The notes: generated by a model not told the origin, from the sequence alone. Shown: positions 7,354-14,730, counted from the first letter of the stretch. The stretch is DNA of 14,785 nt from Acholeplasmatales bacterium (GCA_024690445.1 JAILPD010000130.1:1-14785), one strand, 5' to 3'. Numbers and translations are program-made.

Positions 7354-7998
7354 CTATTTCACCTTTGCTTCTAAACGATAGATTGGACCAAGCTTTGACC
7401 ATTTATCTTCAAACTCAGTTGTAATATTATCAGGATATTTTTCTATATCCTTATGTAAATCTAAAGAAATATGAGAAAGCTTAAATCCTTCTTGATTAAA
7501 TGTCTCAAGTGAATATTCAAACAAGCCTCTATTATCAGTCTTAAAATGAATATCACCATCAGCCTTTAATACATGCTTATATAAATCTAAGAATAAAGGA
7601 GATGTTAATCTTCTTTTAGCATGATGATTCTTTGGCCATGGGTCTGAGAAATTTAAATAAATTCTATCTACTTCATCATCTGCAAAATATGTTCCTAATA
7701 TAGCGGCGTCCATAACTGCAATTTTTAAATTTGGAATATCATCATTAATTATCTTTTCTAAACATCTTAATAATACTGAATCAAATTTCTCGATTGCAAT
7801 ATAATTAATATTTGGATTTAATTTGGCAAGTGTAGACATAAACTGACCCTTACCACATCCAATTTCAATATGAAGCGGATTATTATTTCCAAATAATTCA
7901 TTCCACTTACCCTTATAAATTTCAGGTTCATTAATAAAATATTTATTATTATCAACCATTAATCTCTCTCTTGCGTTTTTAACCTTACGTAATCTCAT
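7354..7998 (-). CDS. trmB: tRNA (guanine-N7-)-methyltransferase TrmB
   Basis: SAM-dependent enzyme that makes m7G46 in the variable loop of many tRNAs. The 214-residue product is of usual length. The N-terminal basic segment (RLRKVKNARERL) is followed by the SAM-binding motif IEIGCGKGQF (44-53), an acidic strand end YIAIEKFDSV (66-75), the family hallmark SDPWPKNHHAKRRL (118-131) and the FKTDN motif (152-156) near the active site. Its start codon shares one base with the pepV stop (TAATG), suggesting translational coupling. The conserved Trp of the hallmark is encoded by TGG. Genes for TrmB often sit beside peptidases or small metabolic genes in Bacillota. Confidence 0.97.
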   Translation of the reverse strand: MRLRKVKNARERLMVDNNKYFINEPEIYKGKWNELFGNNNPLHIEIGCGKGQFMSTLAKLNPNINYIAIEKFDSVLLRCLEKIINDDIPNLKIAVMDAAILGTYFADDEVDRIYLNFSDPWPKNHHAKRRLTSPLFLDLYKHVLKADGDIHFKTDNRGLFEYSLETFNQEGFKLSHISLDLHKDIEKYPDNITTEFEDKWSKLGPIYRLEAKVK

Positions 7999-9344
7999 TA
8001 TTGTGCTAAATCCTTTATTGCTAAATAATATACCTTAATTGCGTTAATGAAGCTTTCTATAGACATATATTCATTAGATATATGGCATACATCCTCTTCA
8101 AATGGCATTGATGGTCCAAAGGCAACAGCGTTTTTCATTTCTCTTGCGTATGTGCCACCACCTATAGTAATTGGCTCACTATAATCATTTGTTACTGCTC
8201 TATAGGCTTTTAATAACTTTTGAACTAATTCTGAATCCTTTGGAACATAATGACGTGGTGAACCACCTAATACTTTATAACTATATCCATATTCTTTTGT
8301 TATTTTTTCTAAAGCTTTAGGAACATTTTCAAATGAATCATTAAGTGGACATCTACAATTTACACCTAATCTAATCTTACCATCTTTAATATCTGCAATA
8401 GCCATATTAGATGTTAAATCCTTCATTTCATCATCATATTCAAAGTAGCCAGCCTTTTTACCGCTATTATCCCATAAATAATATTCATTCATAAACTTAG
8501 CTAATTTTGAATTAGTATTCTTTGCTAAGAAATCAAATAATATATAAATTGCATTTAAACCCTTATCAGGCTGCATAGCATGTGATGCTATACCATAAGC
8601 AATATATGTATCACCATTAATTTCACCCTTATAATTATTCTTCTTTAAATAATCTAAGAATTCATTTTTCAAATCTATTTTAATTTTCATCTCTGCTTTA
8701 GATGGAACAATATTATATCTTTCACCAGCTTTTAATGAAATGATAATATCTTCACATAAATCACCTAAAATATCATAAGACATGATTGCCTTTTCTCCAT
8801 AAATTAATGGGAATGAGGCATCAGGTGAAAAGGCAATTTCTGGTTCACCAATTCTTTCTAAATATCTTTCCATACATCTAGAACCAGATTCCTCATCACA
8901 ACCAGCAATTAATCTAATCGTCTTATTTGGCTTAAAGCCTTCATCTACTAACATCTTCATAGCAACAAATGAGGCAACAAGTGGACCCTTATCATCTGTA
9001 GTTCCTCTACCATACATCTTATCGTCCTTAAATACTAACTTAAATGGATCTGTTACCCATTCATTTCTAACAACAGGAACAACATCTAAATGAGCTAATA
9101 TACCTAATACATCACCAGAACCAAATTCTAAATAGCCAGCATAGTTATCAACATTAAATGAATTAAAGCCCGCCTTCATACCTTCTTCCAATAAGGTATT
9201 TAAAGCCTTCTTATTACCAGCTCCAAATGGTTCTTCACTATTTGGATTATATTTATCTAATACTGATTCACAGCTTATTAACTTTCCTAATAATTCATAT
9301 GCATAATCTAAATATGATTTTACTTTTTTATCTAATTTCTCCAT
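7998..9344 (-). CDS. pepV: Dipeptidase PepV (M20 family)
   Basis: A two-zinc metallopeptidase of the M20 family that hydrolyses dipeptides in the cytosol. With the chosen start it has 448 residues. Metal and catalytic residues are seen in the expected motifs: ILAHLDVVP (H85, D87), YGRGTTDDKGP (D117), GCDEESGS (E151, E152) and SPDASFP (D175); later SHAMQPDKG and a C-terminal histidine in CHISNEYM match the lid and second metal positions. These correspond closely to the residues described for Lactobacillus PepV. The open frame extends to a TTG at 9368 (456 residues), but that codon lies in the T-run of the ptsH terminator; the ATG at 9344 gives the family N-terminus (MEKLDKKVKSYL), although its ribosome site is weak while the TTG has GGTGA 6-7 nt upstream. 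The true start is therefore open. It heads a five-gene run. Confidence 0.95.
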   Translation of the reverse strand: MEKLDKKVKSYLDYAYELLGKLISCESVLDKYNPNSEEPFGAGNKKALNTLLEEGMKAGFNSFNVDNYAGYLEFGSGDVLGILAHLDVVPVVRNEWVTDPFKLVFKDDKMYGRGTTDDKGPLVASFVAMKMLVDEGFKPNKTIRLIAGCDEESGSRCMERYLERIGEPEIAFSPDASFPLIYGEKAIMSYDILGDLCEDIIISLKAGERYNIVPSKAEMKIKIDLKNEFLDYLKKNNYKGEINGDTYIAYGIASHAMQPDKGLNAIYILFDFLAKNTNSKLAKFMNEYYLWDNSGKKAGYFEYDDEMKDLTSNMAIADIKDGKIRLGVNCRCPLNDSFENVPKALEKITKEYGYSYKVLGGSPRHYVPKDSELVQKLLKAYRAVTNDYSEPITIGGGTYAREMKNAVAFGPSMPFEEDVCHISNEYMSIESFINAIKVYYLAIKDLAQ

Positions 9345-9356
9345 ATACTCTACCGC

Positions 9357-9393
9357 TTTAAAAAACAAAATAAATCACCAGAGGCGATTTATT
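9357..9393 (-). terminator. Intrinsic terminator after ptsH
   Basis: Minus strand: 11-bp stem AATAAATCGCC / GGTGATTTATT (one G-T pair) with a TCT loop (hairpin 9369-9393), followed by TTGTTTTTT. The T-run reaches within about 15 nt of the pepV ATG, and the 3' arm of the stem contains GGTGA, the possible ribosome site for the alternative TTG start. Confidence 0.88.
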
Positions 9394-9404
9394 CTGTAAC
9401 AGTT

Positions 9405-9677
9405 TTAAATTTCTTTTCCTAATCCTAAAGACACTATCTTATCGGCTATAGCCTTTACAGCTTCTTCCTCATCAGGTCCTTCAGCCTTTACCTCTACTAA
9501 AGTGCCACTATAAATACCTAATGACATAACGCCCATTATAGACTTAAAGTCAACCTCTTTCTTAAGTGCACAAAGTGTAACATCAGATTTAAAACCCATT
9601 ACCACATTTACAAGTGTTGTTGCAGGTCTTGCATGAATACCTGTCTCACATGTTATTTTAAAAGACTTTTTTACCAT
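9405..9677 (-). CDS. ptsH: Phosphocarrier protein HPr
   Basis: HPr carries phosphate from enzyme I to the sugar-specific EII proteins of the PTS. The 90-residue product has the active-site stretch TGIHARPAT with His15, and the regulatory site FKSIMGVMSLGI with Ser46, which in Bacillota is phosphorylated by HPr kinase for carbon catabolite repression. Both residues fall at exactly the standard numbers. Enzyme I (ptsI), the frequent downstream partner, is not adjacent: a terminator and pepV follow instead. The gene starts 2 nt after the EIIB-like gene, whose last codons supply the ribosome site GAGGAT, so both are read from the promoter at 10073-10101. Confidence 0.97.
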   Translation of the reverse strand: MVKKSFKITCETGIHARPATTLVNVVMGFKSDVTLCALKKEVDFKSIMGVMSLGIYSGTLVEVKAEGPDEEEAVKAIADKIVSLGLGKEI

Positions 9678-9679
9678 GA

Positions 9680-10036
9680 CTATATCCTCACTTCCATCGC
9701 TTTTACTACTAATTGACTGTCTTCTCTATATAGTGTTTTTACTATATTACCTGTAATGAATACTCCAGATGTTGCAAGTTCCTTAATTTTATCATTATTA
9801 AGTAACTCTAAATCATTAACCTCAACGGCAACTCTTCCACCATTTTCAGTTTTAACACCTTTAATGTTTGAAGCTCCACCGAATGCTTTAACTAATTCAT
9901 CAATGTATTCATCATTTATTTCTAATTTGTCATTCTTATTTACTTTTAAGAATATTAATAATGCAATCAGAAGAATTACTACTACAACTGCAGCTATTAT
10001 TGCTATTAGTACACCTGGATTAATACTATTAATCAA
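9680..10036 (-). CDS. Membrane-anchored PTS EIIB-like protein without the active cysteine
   Basis: A 118-residue protein with one strong N-terminal transmembrane segment (about residues 9-31), a charged linker, and a soluble domain (about 43-115) resembling the glucose-type EIIB domain: ELVKAFGGASNIKGV matches the AxxxxxAFGGxxNIxxL start, RVAVEV matches the RLRVxV strand, and ATSGVFITGNIVKTLY matches the GAxGVxxxGxxVQxIFG part. The phosphorylated cysteine of true EIIB (in the DACxTRLR motif) is absent; the aligned segment is KTENGGR. It therefore probably cannot pass phosphate to a sugar, but could bind HPr or another PTS protein or act as a membrane-tethered sensor; this is inference. The start is TTG at 10036 with GGAGG 9 nt upstream and no alternative nearby start. 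It is the first gene of a two-gene unit with ptsH. Confidence 0.8.
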   Translation of the reverse strand: MINSINPGVLIAIIAAVVVVILLIALLIFLKVNKNDKLEINDEYIDELVKAFGGASNIKGVKTENGGRVAVEVNDLELLNNDKIKELATSGVFITGNIVKTLYREDSQLVVKAMEVRI

Positions 10037-10072
10037 CTTTAACCGCCTCCAAATCGCAATATATACATTACT

Positions 10073-10101
10073 ATTATAAATAATTATTAATAATTATTCA
10101 A
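10073..10101 (-). promoter_or_regulatory. Promoter of the EIIB-like gene and ptsH
   Basis: Minus strand: TTGAAT (10096-10101), a 17-nt spacer and TATAAT (10073-10078), about 37 nt before the TTG start. The spacer is all A/T and contains part of a 10-nt direct repeat, AATAATTATT twice in tandem. No clear terminator separates it from uvrC upstream. Confidence 0.8.
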
Positions 10102-10127
10102 GTAAATGCTTTCATAAACTTAATTTT

Positions 10128-11882
10128 CTACATATCATTATGAAAATGCGCATATATCTCTATGGCTAAATTTTTAGGAATACCTATTTCTTCTAAATCC
10201 TCTACACTAGCATTTTTAACATTATCGATAGTTGTGAATTTTTGAATTAATAATTCTTTTCTTTTTGGTCCTAATCCCTTAATATCATCAAGCTGACTCT
10301 TAAAGAATCCTTTAGCTTTATTACTTCTAAAGAATGATATAGCAAAATCATGAACTCGCTCAGATATATCAGCTAATAATAAATAGATATCTGAATTCTT
10401 ATCAATTCGAATAAATTCTTCATTAAAGAATAGAATTGTAGCCTTATGATGGTCATCCTTTTGAATACCTAAAACAGGAATATCTAAGCCTAATGATGAG
10501 ATTACATCTTTAGCTGCGTGAACCTGGATTTCACCACCATCCATTACAATTAAATCAGGCATATTAGAATCTTCCATTAAAAGCCTATAATATCTTCTGT
10601 AAATTACTTCTTTCATAGAAGCGTAATCATTAGCACCTACTACTGTTTTAATATGATATTTTCTAAATTCTTTAGGAGCTGCTTTACCATTGATATAGCA
10701 TACCATCGCAGATACAGGATATTCTCCAAATAAATTTGAATTATCAAATGCTTCTATTCTCTTAGGGGGATTTATTCCTAATAATTCACCTAAAGAATCA
10801 ATTGTTTCTTTTTTCTTTAAAACAGTATTCTTATAAATATTTCTCTTATTTTCTAAATTAAATTTAGCATTATAAACTGCCATATCTAATAATTCTTTTT
10901 TCTTACCAAGCTTAACATCAATAACATTGACATCTAATGCTAAACCTAATAATTCTAAATCCATACCTGCAACACATATTTCATTTGGTTTAGTATTAGA
11001 TTCATAAAATTGAATTATATATGATAAGCAGTCATTTTCACTATCAAAACCATTAATAATTGTTTGATGATTTTGAACGATACTACCAAGTCTTGTTATT
11101 ATTATATTTATAGAAATATCTCCATCATTTTCATAAATACCAATATAATCTCTTGATGTTAAATCATTGATAGTAATCTTTTGTCTTTTTACTGTGTTAT
11201 TAATGTCATTAATTAAGTCTCTATATTCTATAGCACCCTCAAAATCCATATTGGCACTAGCTTCATTCATCTTCTTTTCTAAATCACGAACTACATCATC
11301 ACAGTCGCCATTTAAGAATTTAGATATTTCAGATTTGTATTCTGAATAATCAAAATATGCATTATTAATACATGGCGCTAAGCACTGGTGCATATGATAA
11401 TATAAGCATTCCTTTTCAGGGATTCTATAACATTTTCTAAGAGGATAAATTCTATTTAATAAATCACAAGTAGCTCGTGCTGCCTTTACATTAGGATATG
11501 GTCCAAAATATCTAGCATATCCTTTTTTCTTTTGTTCTCTTGTTACTAAAAGACGAGGATGCTTCTCATTTGTTAAAGCAATATAAGGATATGTTTTATC
11601 ATCTGTTAGGCTTATATTATATTTAGGATCATATTCTTTAATTAAATTAATTTCTAGAACAAATGCTTCAAGTTCAGATTCTGTAATTACATATGTAAAA
11701 TCACATATTTCAGAAACTAATCTTGTTGTCTTTGCGTTATGTGCTCCATGAAAATAGCTTCTTACTCTATTCTTTAAATTTTTAGCTTTACCAACATAGA
11801 TGATATCGCCATTTTTATCTCTCATTTGATATGAGCCTGGTTTATCTGGTAAAAGAGCTAATTTTTCTTCTATTATTCCCAT
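10128..11882 (-). CDS. uvrC: Excinuclease ABC subunit C (UvrC)
   Basis: UvrC makes both incisions around damaged DNA in nucleotide excision repair, acting after UvrA and UvrB. The 584 residues are near the usual 590-610. The N-terminal GIY-YIG domain (about 10-95) shows GSYQMRDKNGDIIYVGKAKNL and the catalytic glutamate E77 (LEINLIKEYDPKYN follows). A cysteine cluster (C151, C159, C167, C171; the last three with the 8 and 4 spacing of E. coli C166, C174, C178) fits the iron-sulphur site reported for UvrC. Next come a UVR motif for UvrB contact (about 200-235), the RNase H-like second nuclease domain beginning EAFDNSN (about 375-530), and two helix-hairpin-helix motifs at the C-terminus (IKGLGPKRKELL and LEEIGIPKNLA). 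The ATG has a GGAGGTG ribosome site and lies 14 nt after the upstream gene. Confidence 0.97.
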   Translation of the reverse strand: MGIIEEKLALLPDKPGSYQMRDKNGDIIYVGKAKNLKNRVRSYFHGAHNAKTTRLVSEICDFTYVITESELEAFVLEINLIKEYDPKYNISLTDDKTYPYIALTNEKHPRLLVTREQKKKGYARYFGPYPNVKAARATCDLLNRIYPLRKCYRIPEKECLYYHMHQCLAPCINNAYFDYSEYKSEISKFLNGDCDDVVRDLEKKMNEASANMDFEGAIEYRDLINDINNTVKRQKITINDLTSRDYIGIYENDGDISINIIITRLGSIVQNHQTIINGFDSENDCLSYIIQFYESNTKPNEICVAGMDLELLGLALDVNVIDVKLGKKKELLDMAVYNAKFNLENKRNIYKNTVLKKKETIDSLGELLGINPPKRIEAFDNSNLFGEYPVSAMVCYINGKAAPKEFRKYHIKTVVGANDYASMKEVIYRRYYRLLMEDSNMPDLIVMDGGEIQVHAAKDVISSLGLDIPVLGIQKDDHHKATILFFNEEFIRIDKNSDIYLLLADISERVHDFAISFFRSNKAKGFFKSQLDDIKGLGPKRKELLIQKFTTIDNVKNASVEDLEEIGIPKNLAIEIYAHFHNDM

Positions 11883-11896
11883 AAGAGCACCTCCTT

Positions 11897-12661
11897 TTAT
11901 TTTTTAAATTTAGAAATATATTCCTTTAAGCTAATTCTTGTTTTATCCTTAATAACCTTAAGCGAAGGATATTTATTAGATAACTTTTCTAGTTTTAATT
12001 TAATATTATCATGATATTGAGATGTTTTTTGTTTAGCATCATCAATTTTATTAGATAAAGCTTCTTTTGTTTCATCCTTAAATTCAATAGCTTTATCTTT
12101 AATCTCACCAAGCTTAATAATAATTTTACTAATATTAACATGCTTAATTGTAGAAAAAATAAAATCTATAATTAGCAAAATAAACAATATAGAACATAGA
12201 ATATAATTTAATACATCTATATCTGTAATATATCCAACAAGGTCTATAACAAGTGGATTTATAGCATATACTACTAATAAAACTAATAACATAAACATTG
12301 TAGAATTTCTAAGACAAACACGGCCATTTATATTTAAGAATTTATCTGAATAATCCCACCAACGCATCTTAAATATCTTTTCCATAACAAAGCTTGTAAG
12401 GTATTCAAGTAATGATGTACCAAAAAAGCCAATAATCGCAACTAAGTACCATCTATCTATAATAAATTGTCCAAAGCTAAATTCATTTAAAGGCATTAAT
12501 ATCAATAGACCACCAAAGGCATAAATAGGCACTAATGGTCCATATAAATATCCTCTATTAGTTATTTTCTTAGTTAGTAAAAATACATAAATGACTTCGC
12601 ATAAATATCCCAAAAATGCGTAGATAATAAACGTTAGAAAGTATGTAGTGACTTTATCCAT
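11897..12661 (-). CDS. COG4905/CmpB-type integral membrane protein (putative ABC-transporter type IV)
   Basis: A 254-residue protein with about five transmembrane segments (approximately 6-28, 43-57, 73-93, 119-144, 150-172) and a charged, helical, probably cytosolic tail (about 183-254). It carries the motifs I associate with this family (Pfam ABC_trans_CmpB, PF06541): FLGYLCEVIY in helix one, NRGYLYGPLVPIYAFG in the first loop and second helix, and LEYLTSFVMEKIF followed by RWWDYSDKFLNINGRVCL. Family members are annotated as putative ABC transporter permeases, but no ATP-binding partner is nearby and the real role is not established. The lysine-rich coiled tail looks specific to this lineage. 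The ATG has AAGGAGG upstream; uvrC follows 14 nt downstream, so they share a transcript. A terminator lies between it and rpoZ, and no clear separate promoter was seen. Confidence 0.85.
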   Translation of the reverse strand: MDKVTTYFLTFIIYAFLGYLCEVIYVFLLTKKITNRGYLYGPLVPIYAFGGLLILMPLNEFSFGQFIIDRWYLVAIIGFFGTSLLEYLTSFVMEKIFKMRWWDYSDKFLNINGRVCLRNSTMFMLLVLLVVYAINPLVIDLVGYITDIDVLNYILCSILFILLIIDFIFSTIKHVNISKIIIKLGEIKDKAIEFKDETKEALSNKIDDAKQKTSQYHDNIKLKLEKLSNKYPSLKVIKDKTRISLKEYISKFKK

Positions 12662-12675
12662 AAATACCTCCTTAG

Positions 12676-12705
12676 AAAAAATAAAGTGGTTAATTGCTTA
12701 ACCAC
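12676..12705 (-). terminator. Intrinsic terminator after rpoZ
   Basis: Minus strand: perfect 8-bp stem GTGGTTAA / TTAACCAC with a GCAA loop, then TTTATTTTTT. It starts 13 nt after the rpoZ stop and ends just before the ribosome site of the next gene. Confidence 0.88.
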
Positions 12706-12718
12706 GAATTATTTTAGT

Positions 12719-12949
12719 CTACTTTAATGGCTTAAAAGTCATTGAAGTCTTATCTTCTAAGATTTCCTCTAATGCTTCACCAATTGGCTTTACACATTTA
12801 GGATCCTCTACAGAAGTCCACCCATCCTCTTCTTCAATTATATGAGCACGCTCTGCAGCAATAATAGCTAATTTGTATTTAGAATCAACCTTTTCTAGTA
12901 ATGCGTCAATTGAAGGATAACGCATTCCATCATTATTCTTTCTAGACAT
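12719..12949 (-). CDS. rpoZ: RNA polymerase omega subunit
   Basis: Omega binds the beta-prime subunit and helps RNA polymerase assembly. The 76-residue product has the conserved N-terminal core RYPSIDALLEKVDSKYKLAIIAAERA (residues 10-35), written here by its first and last parts: RYPSIDALLEKV then SKYKLAIIAAERA. The C-terminal part contains KPIGEALEEILEDK, as in Bacillota omega proteins. I keep the ATG at 12949, which has AGGGGG about 9 nt upstream; an internal Met at residue 9 is also possible. It follows gmk by 54 nt, the classic gmk-rpoZ pair, and is followed by a terminator. Confidence 0.95.
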   Translation of the reverse strand: MSRKNNDGMRYPSIDALLEKVDSKYKLAIIAAERAHIIEEEDGWTSVEDPKCVKPIGEALEEILEDKTSMTFKPLK

Positions 12950-12977
12950 CTCAGTATGCCCCCCTATTTCCTAGCAA

Positions 12978-12986
12978 ATTATAGCA
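12978..12986 (-). promoter_or_regulatory. Possible extended -10 promoter of rpoZ
   Basis: Minus strand TGCTATAAT (12978-12986) in the gmk-rpoZ gap matches the extended -10 consensus TGnTATAAT; no good -35 is visible 17 nt upstream. It lies in a short palindrome, AAATTATGCTATAATTT. Confidence 0.45.
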
Positions 12987-13003
12987 TAATTTTTTTATAA
13001 TTT

Positions 13004-13636
13004 CTATTCATTTTCGTCACTTTCGCCAATAAGTTCATAATATTTATGAATAGAACGTTCAGTTTTAGCATGCTCCGCACGAATAATAGCCATTATTCTA
13101 TCAGCAGCATTATTAACCTCATCATTAACAACGATGTAATCATATAATCTAGCAGCCTTAAATTCACGGTTAGCCTTATTAATACGCTCCATGATTACTT
13201 CTTCAGATTCAGTACCACGCTTCTTTAATCTATCATATAAAGCTTCCTTTGAAGGTGGAACAATGAAAATCATTACACAATCAGGAACTCTCTTTTTAAC
13301 CTGAAGTGCACCATTAACTTCAATTTCAAGAACAACCTCTTGACCCTCTTCTAGCTTTTCATTTACCTTATCAAGTGGTGTACCATAACAGTTACCAACA
13401 AATTCGGCATGTTCTAAGAATTTATCATCCTTAATTCTTTGCTCAAATTCTTCTCTTGAAACGAAATAATAATCCTTACCATCAACCTCACCAGGTCTCA
13501 TTTTTCTTGTTGTCATAGAAACAGAATATGTAAGGTTATGACCTTTCATATCAAATAATGCTTTTCTAACTGTTCCCTTACCAACGCCTGAAGGTCCAGA
13601 TATTACAATTAAAAGTCCTCTATCATTTAATTTCAT
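13004..13636 (-). CDS. gmk: Guanylate kinase
   Basis: Phosphorylates GMP (and dGMP) to GDP with ATP, an essential cytosolic step that also influences (p)ppGpp metabolism in Bacillota. The 210-residue product has the P-loop GPSGVGKGT (14-22) and the GMP-binding segment SVSMTTRKMRPGEVDGKDYYF (split here as SVSMTTR, residues 38-44, and RPGEVDGKDYYF from residue 47), including the arginines that hold the GMP phosphate. LEIEVNGALQVKK (family LDIDVQGAxQV) and a RGTESEEVIMERI lid-type segment follow, as in the family. The C-terminus has an acidic extension (GESDENE). The ATG at 13636 has a strong AAGGAGG ribosome site, 10 nt after the upstream hypothetical gene. Confidence 0.97.
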   Translation of the reverse strand: MKLNDRGLLIVISGPSGVGKGTVRKALFDMKGHNLTYSVSMTTRKMRPGEVDGKDYYFVSREEFEQRIKDDKFLEHAEFVGNCYGTPLDKVNEKLEEGQEVVLEIEVNGALQVKKRVPDCVMIFIVPPSKEALYDRLKKRGTESEEVIMERINKANREFKAARLYDYIVVNDEVNNAADRIMAIIRAEHAKTERSIHKYYELIGESDENE

Positions 13637-13646
13637 GTCATCCTCC

Positions 13647-14027
13647 TTATAATTCCTTTATTTCTACTCTTAAAGAAGATAATGAATCAATCATTTGATC
13701 TAATATATCATTTAGATTATCACTATCAACTAATGTATTATATTCAAGAACAATTATATCTTCATTTAAAATTGCTCTAAAATACTGGCTTTTAATATTA
13801 AATGTATTAAGCTTTTCAAACACATTTTCTTTTTGATTAATCTTTCTAATATTAACTAAAAAGCTAACCTGCTGATTTTCTTCATTTATCTTAATGTATG
13901 GATAAATTGAAAAGTCATTATATGACGCAGAAAAAGAAATAATGTTTAAATTTTTCTCATATGAAATTTTCTTTTCATTAAAATATTTGATTATTAAATC
14001 AATTATTTTTTTCTTTCCAAATATCAT
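13647..14027 (-). CDS. Hypothetical protein, possibly YbjN/CesT-like fold
   Basis: I do not recognise this 126-residue protein with certainty. It is soluble, with no signal peptide or membrane segment, and is rich in Ile, Asn, Lys and Glu. The pattern is an N-terminal amphipathic helix (IIDLIIKYFNEKKISYEK), several beta strands (NIISFSASY, YPYIKINEENQQVSFLVNI), a central helix (FEKLNTFNIKSQYFRAIL), two strands (DIIVLEYNTLV) and a C-terminal helix (LNDILDQMIDSLSSL). That order, together with the LNxFNxxSxYFRAxL stretch, recalls YbjN / type III chaperone-like domains, so I offer that as a weak guess. The start ATG at 14027 has GAGGATG upstream and a promoter behind it. It is the first gene of the gmk-rpoZ transcript and divergent from rqcH. 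Confidence 0.75.
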   Translation of the reverse strand: MIFGKKKIIDLIIKYFNEKKISYEKNLNIISFSASYNDFSIYPYIKINEENQQVSFLVNIRKINQKENVFEKLNTFNIKSQYFRAILNEDIIVLEYNTLVDSDNLNDILDQMIDSLSSLRVEIKEL

Positions 14028-14056
14028 ATTTCATCCTCACATCAATATTTAAAACT

Positions 14057-14085
14057 ATTTTACTATTACTTATGAAATATTTCAA
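14057..14085 (-). promoter_or_regulatory. Promoter of the hypothetical-gmk-rpoZ unit
   Basis: Minus strand: TTGAAA (14080-14085), 17-nt spacer, TAAAAT (14057-14062), about 30 nt upstream of the ATG at 14027. It stands back to back with the rqcH promoter, the two -35 boxes being about 20 nt apart. Confidence 0.65.
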
Positions 14086-14105
14086 TCATAAAATGGTCTC
14101 ATTAA

Positions 14106-14134
14106 TTGGAATTAATGATAAAAAATGATATACT
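14106..14134 (+). promoter_or_regulatory. Promoter of rqcH
   Basis: Plus strand: TTGGAA (14106-14111), 17-nt spacer, TATACT (14129-14134) preceded by TGA, giving an extended -10. The predicted start of transcription near 14141 lies downstream of the ATG at 14125, which supports the ATG at 14152 as the true start. Confidence 0.7.
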
Positions 14135-14151
14135 TCTATTTGGGTGATAGC

Positions 14152-14730
14152 ATGAGTTTTGATGGAATATTTCTTTCAAAAATATTAGACGAAATAAGCT
14201 TTCTAAAAACTGGAAGAATTTCTAAAATTACTGAATCAGGTGACACTGATTTTATTTTTACTATTCGCCAAGATAGAAAGAATCATGAGTTAATGCTATC
14301 ATTTTCTTCATTATTTTCAAGAATTCATTTAACAGAAAGATTATATGATTCTGTTAAAAATCCTAAAAGCTTTACTATGTTTTTAAGAAAACATATTGAA
14401 GGATATTTTATCGAAGATATTAAGCAATATCATTCTGATAGAATTTTAATATTTACTCTAGTTGGATATAATGAGATGCAAGATTTAAATAAGAAATATC
14501 TAATCTGTGAGATCATGGGAAGATATTCAAATATGATATTAACAGATGAAAATTATAAAATTATTGAATCTCTAAAGCACGATGGTGTTGGTGAATATAA
14601 TAGAACTATTCTACCAGGGGCTATTTATGAATATCCTTCTATTAATAAGTTAAATCCATTTGATTATAATAAAGATGAAATAAATGAATTATTTAAAGGT
14701 ATTAATAATCCAAAGGATTTAACTTATTAA
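14152..14730 (+). CDS. rqcH: RqcH / NFACT family protein, N-terminal fragment; apparent stop lies in a fold-back
   Basis: RqcH (Rqc2/NEMF homologue; older name FbpA, fibronectin-binding protein) binds stalled 50S subunits with peptidyl-tRNA and recruits tRNA-Ala to add alanine tails. The sequence covers only part of the NFACT-N domain of a protein normally about 550-570 residues long. Visible family features: SFDGIFLSKILDEI at the start, LMLSFSSLFSRIHLT, FTMFLRKHIEGYFI, the tRNA-contacting Asp-Arg pair (D96-R97 in HSDRILIF, equivalent to D97/R98 of B. subtilis RqcH), LICEIMGRYSNMIL and RTILPGAIYEYP. I choose the ATG at 14152 (GGGTGAT upstream). Residues after about 188 and the stop at 14728-14730 come from an inverted copy of 14587-14657, so the stop is probably not real and the gene should continue beyond the window. 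Confidence 0.92.
   Translation: MSFDGIFLSKILDEISFLKTGRISKITESGDTDFIFTIRQDRKNHELMLSFSSLFSRIHLTERLYDSVKNPKSFTMFLRKHIEGYFIEDIKQYHSDRILIFTLVGYNEMQDLNKKYLICEIMGRYSNMILTDENYKIIESLKHDGVGEYNRTILPGAIYEYPSINKLNPFDYNKDEINELFKGINNPKDLTY

Noticed and set aside
10079..10100. Tandem AATAATTATT repeats as a possible regulatory repeat
   Set aside because: They fall in the promoter spacer and the A/T-only sequence could arise by composition alone in this genome.
12974..12998. Hairpin AAATTAT-AGC-ATAATTT followed by T on the plus strand in the gmk-rpoZ gap, terminator-like
   Set aside because: The T-run follows only on the plus strand, where no gene reads toward it. On the minus strand the hairpin is followed by GCTAGG, and it overlaps a likely -10 box instead.
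14125..14151. Upstream ATG giving nine extra residues (MIYFYLGDS) on RqcH
   Set aside because: It lies upstream of the predicted transcription start, lacks a ribosome site and does not fit the family N-terminus.
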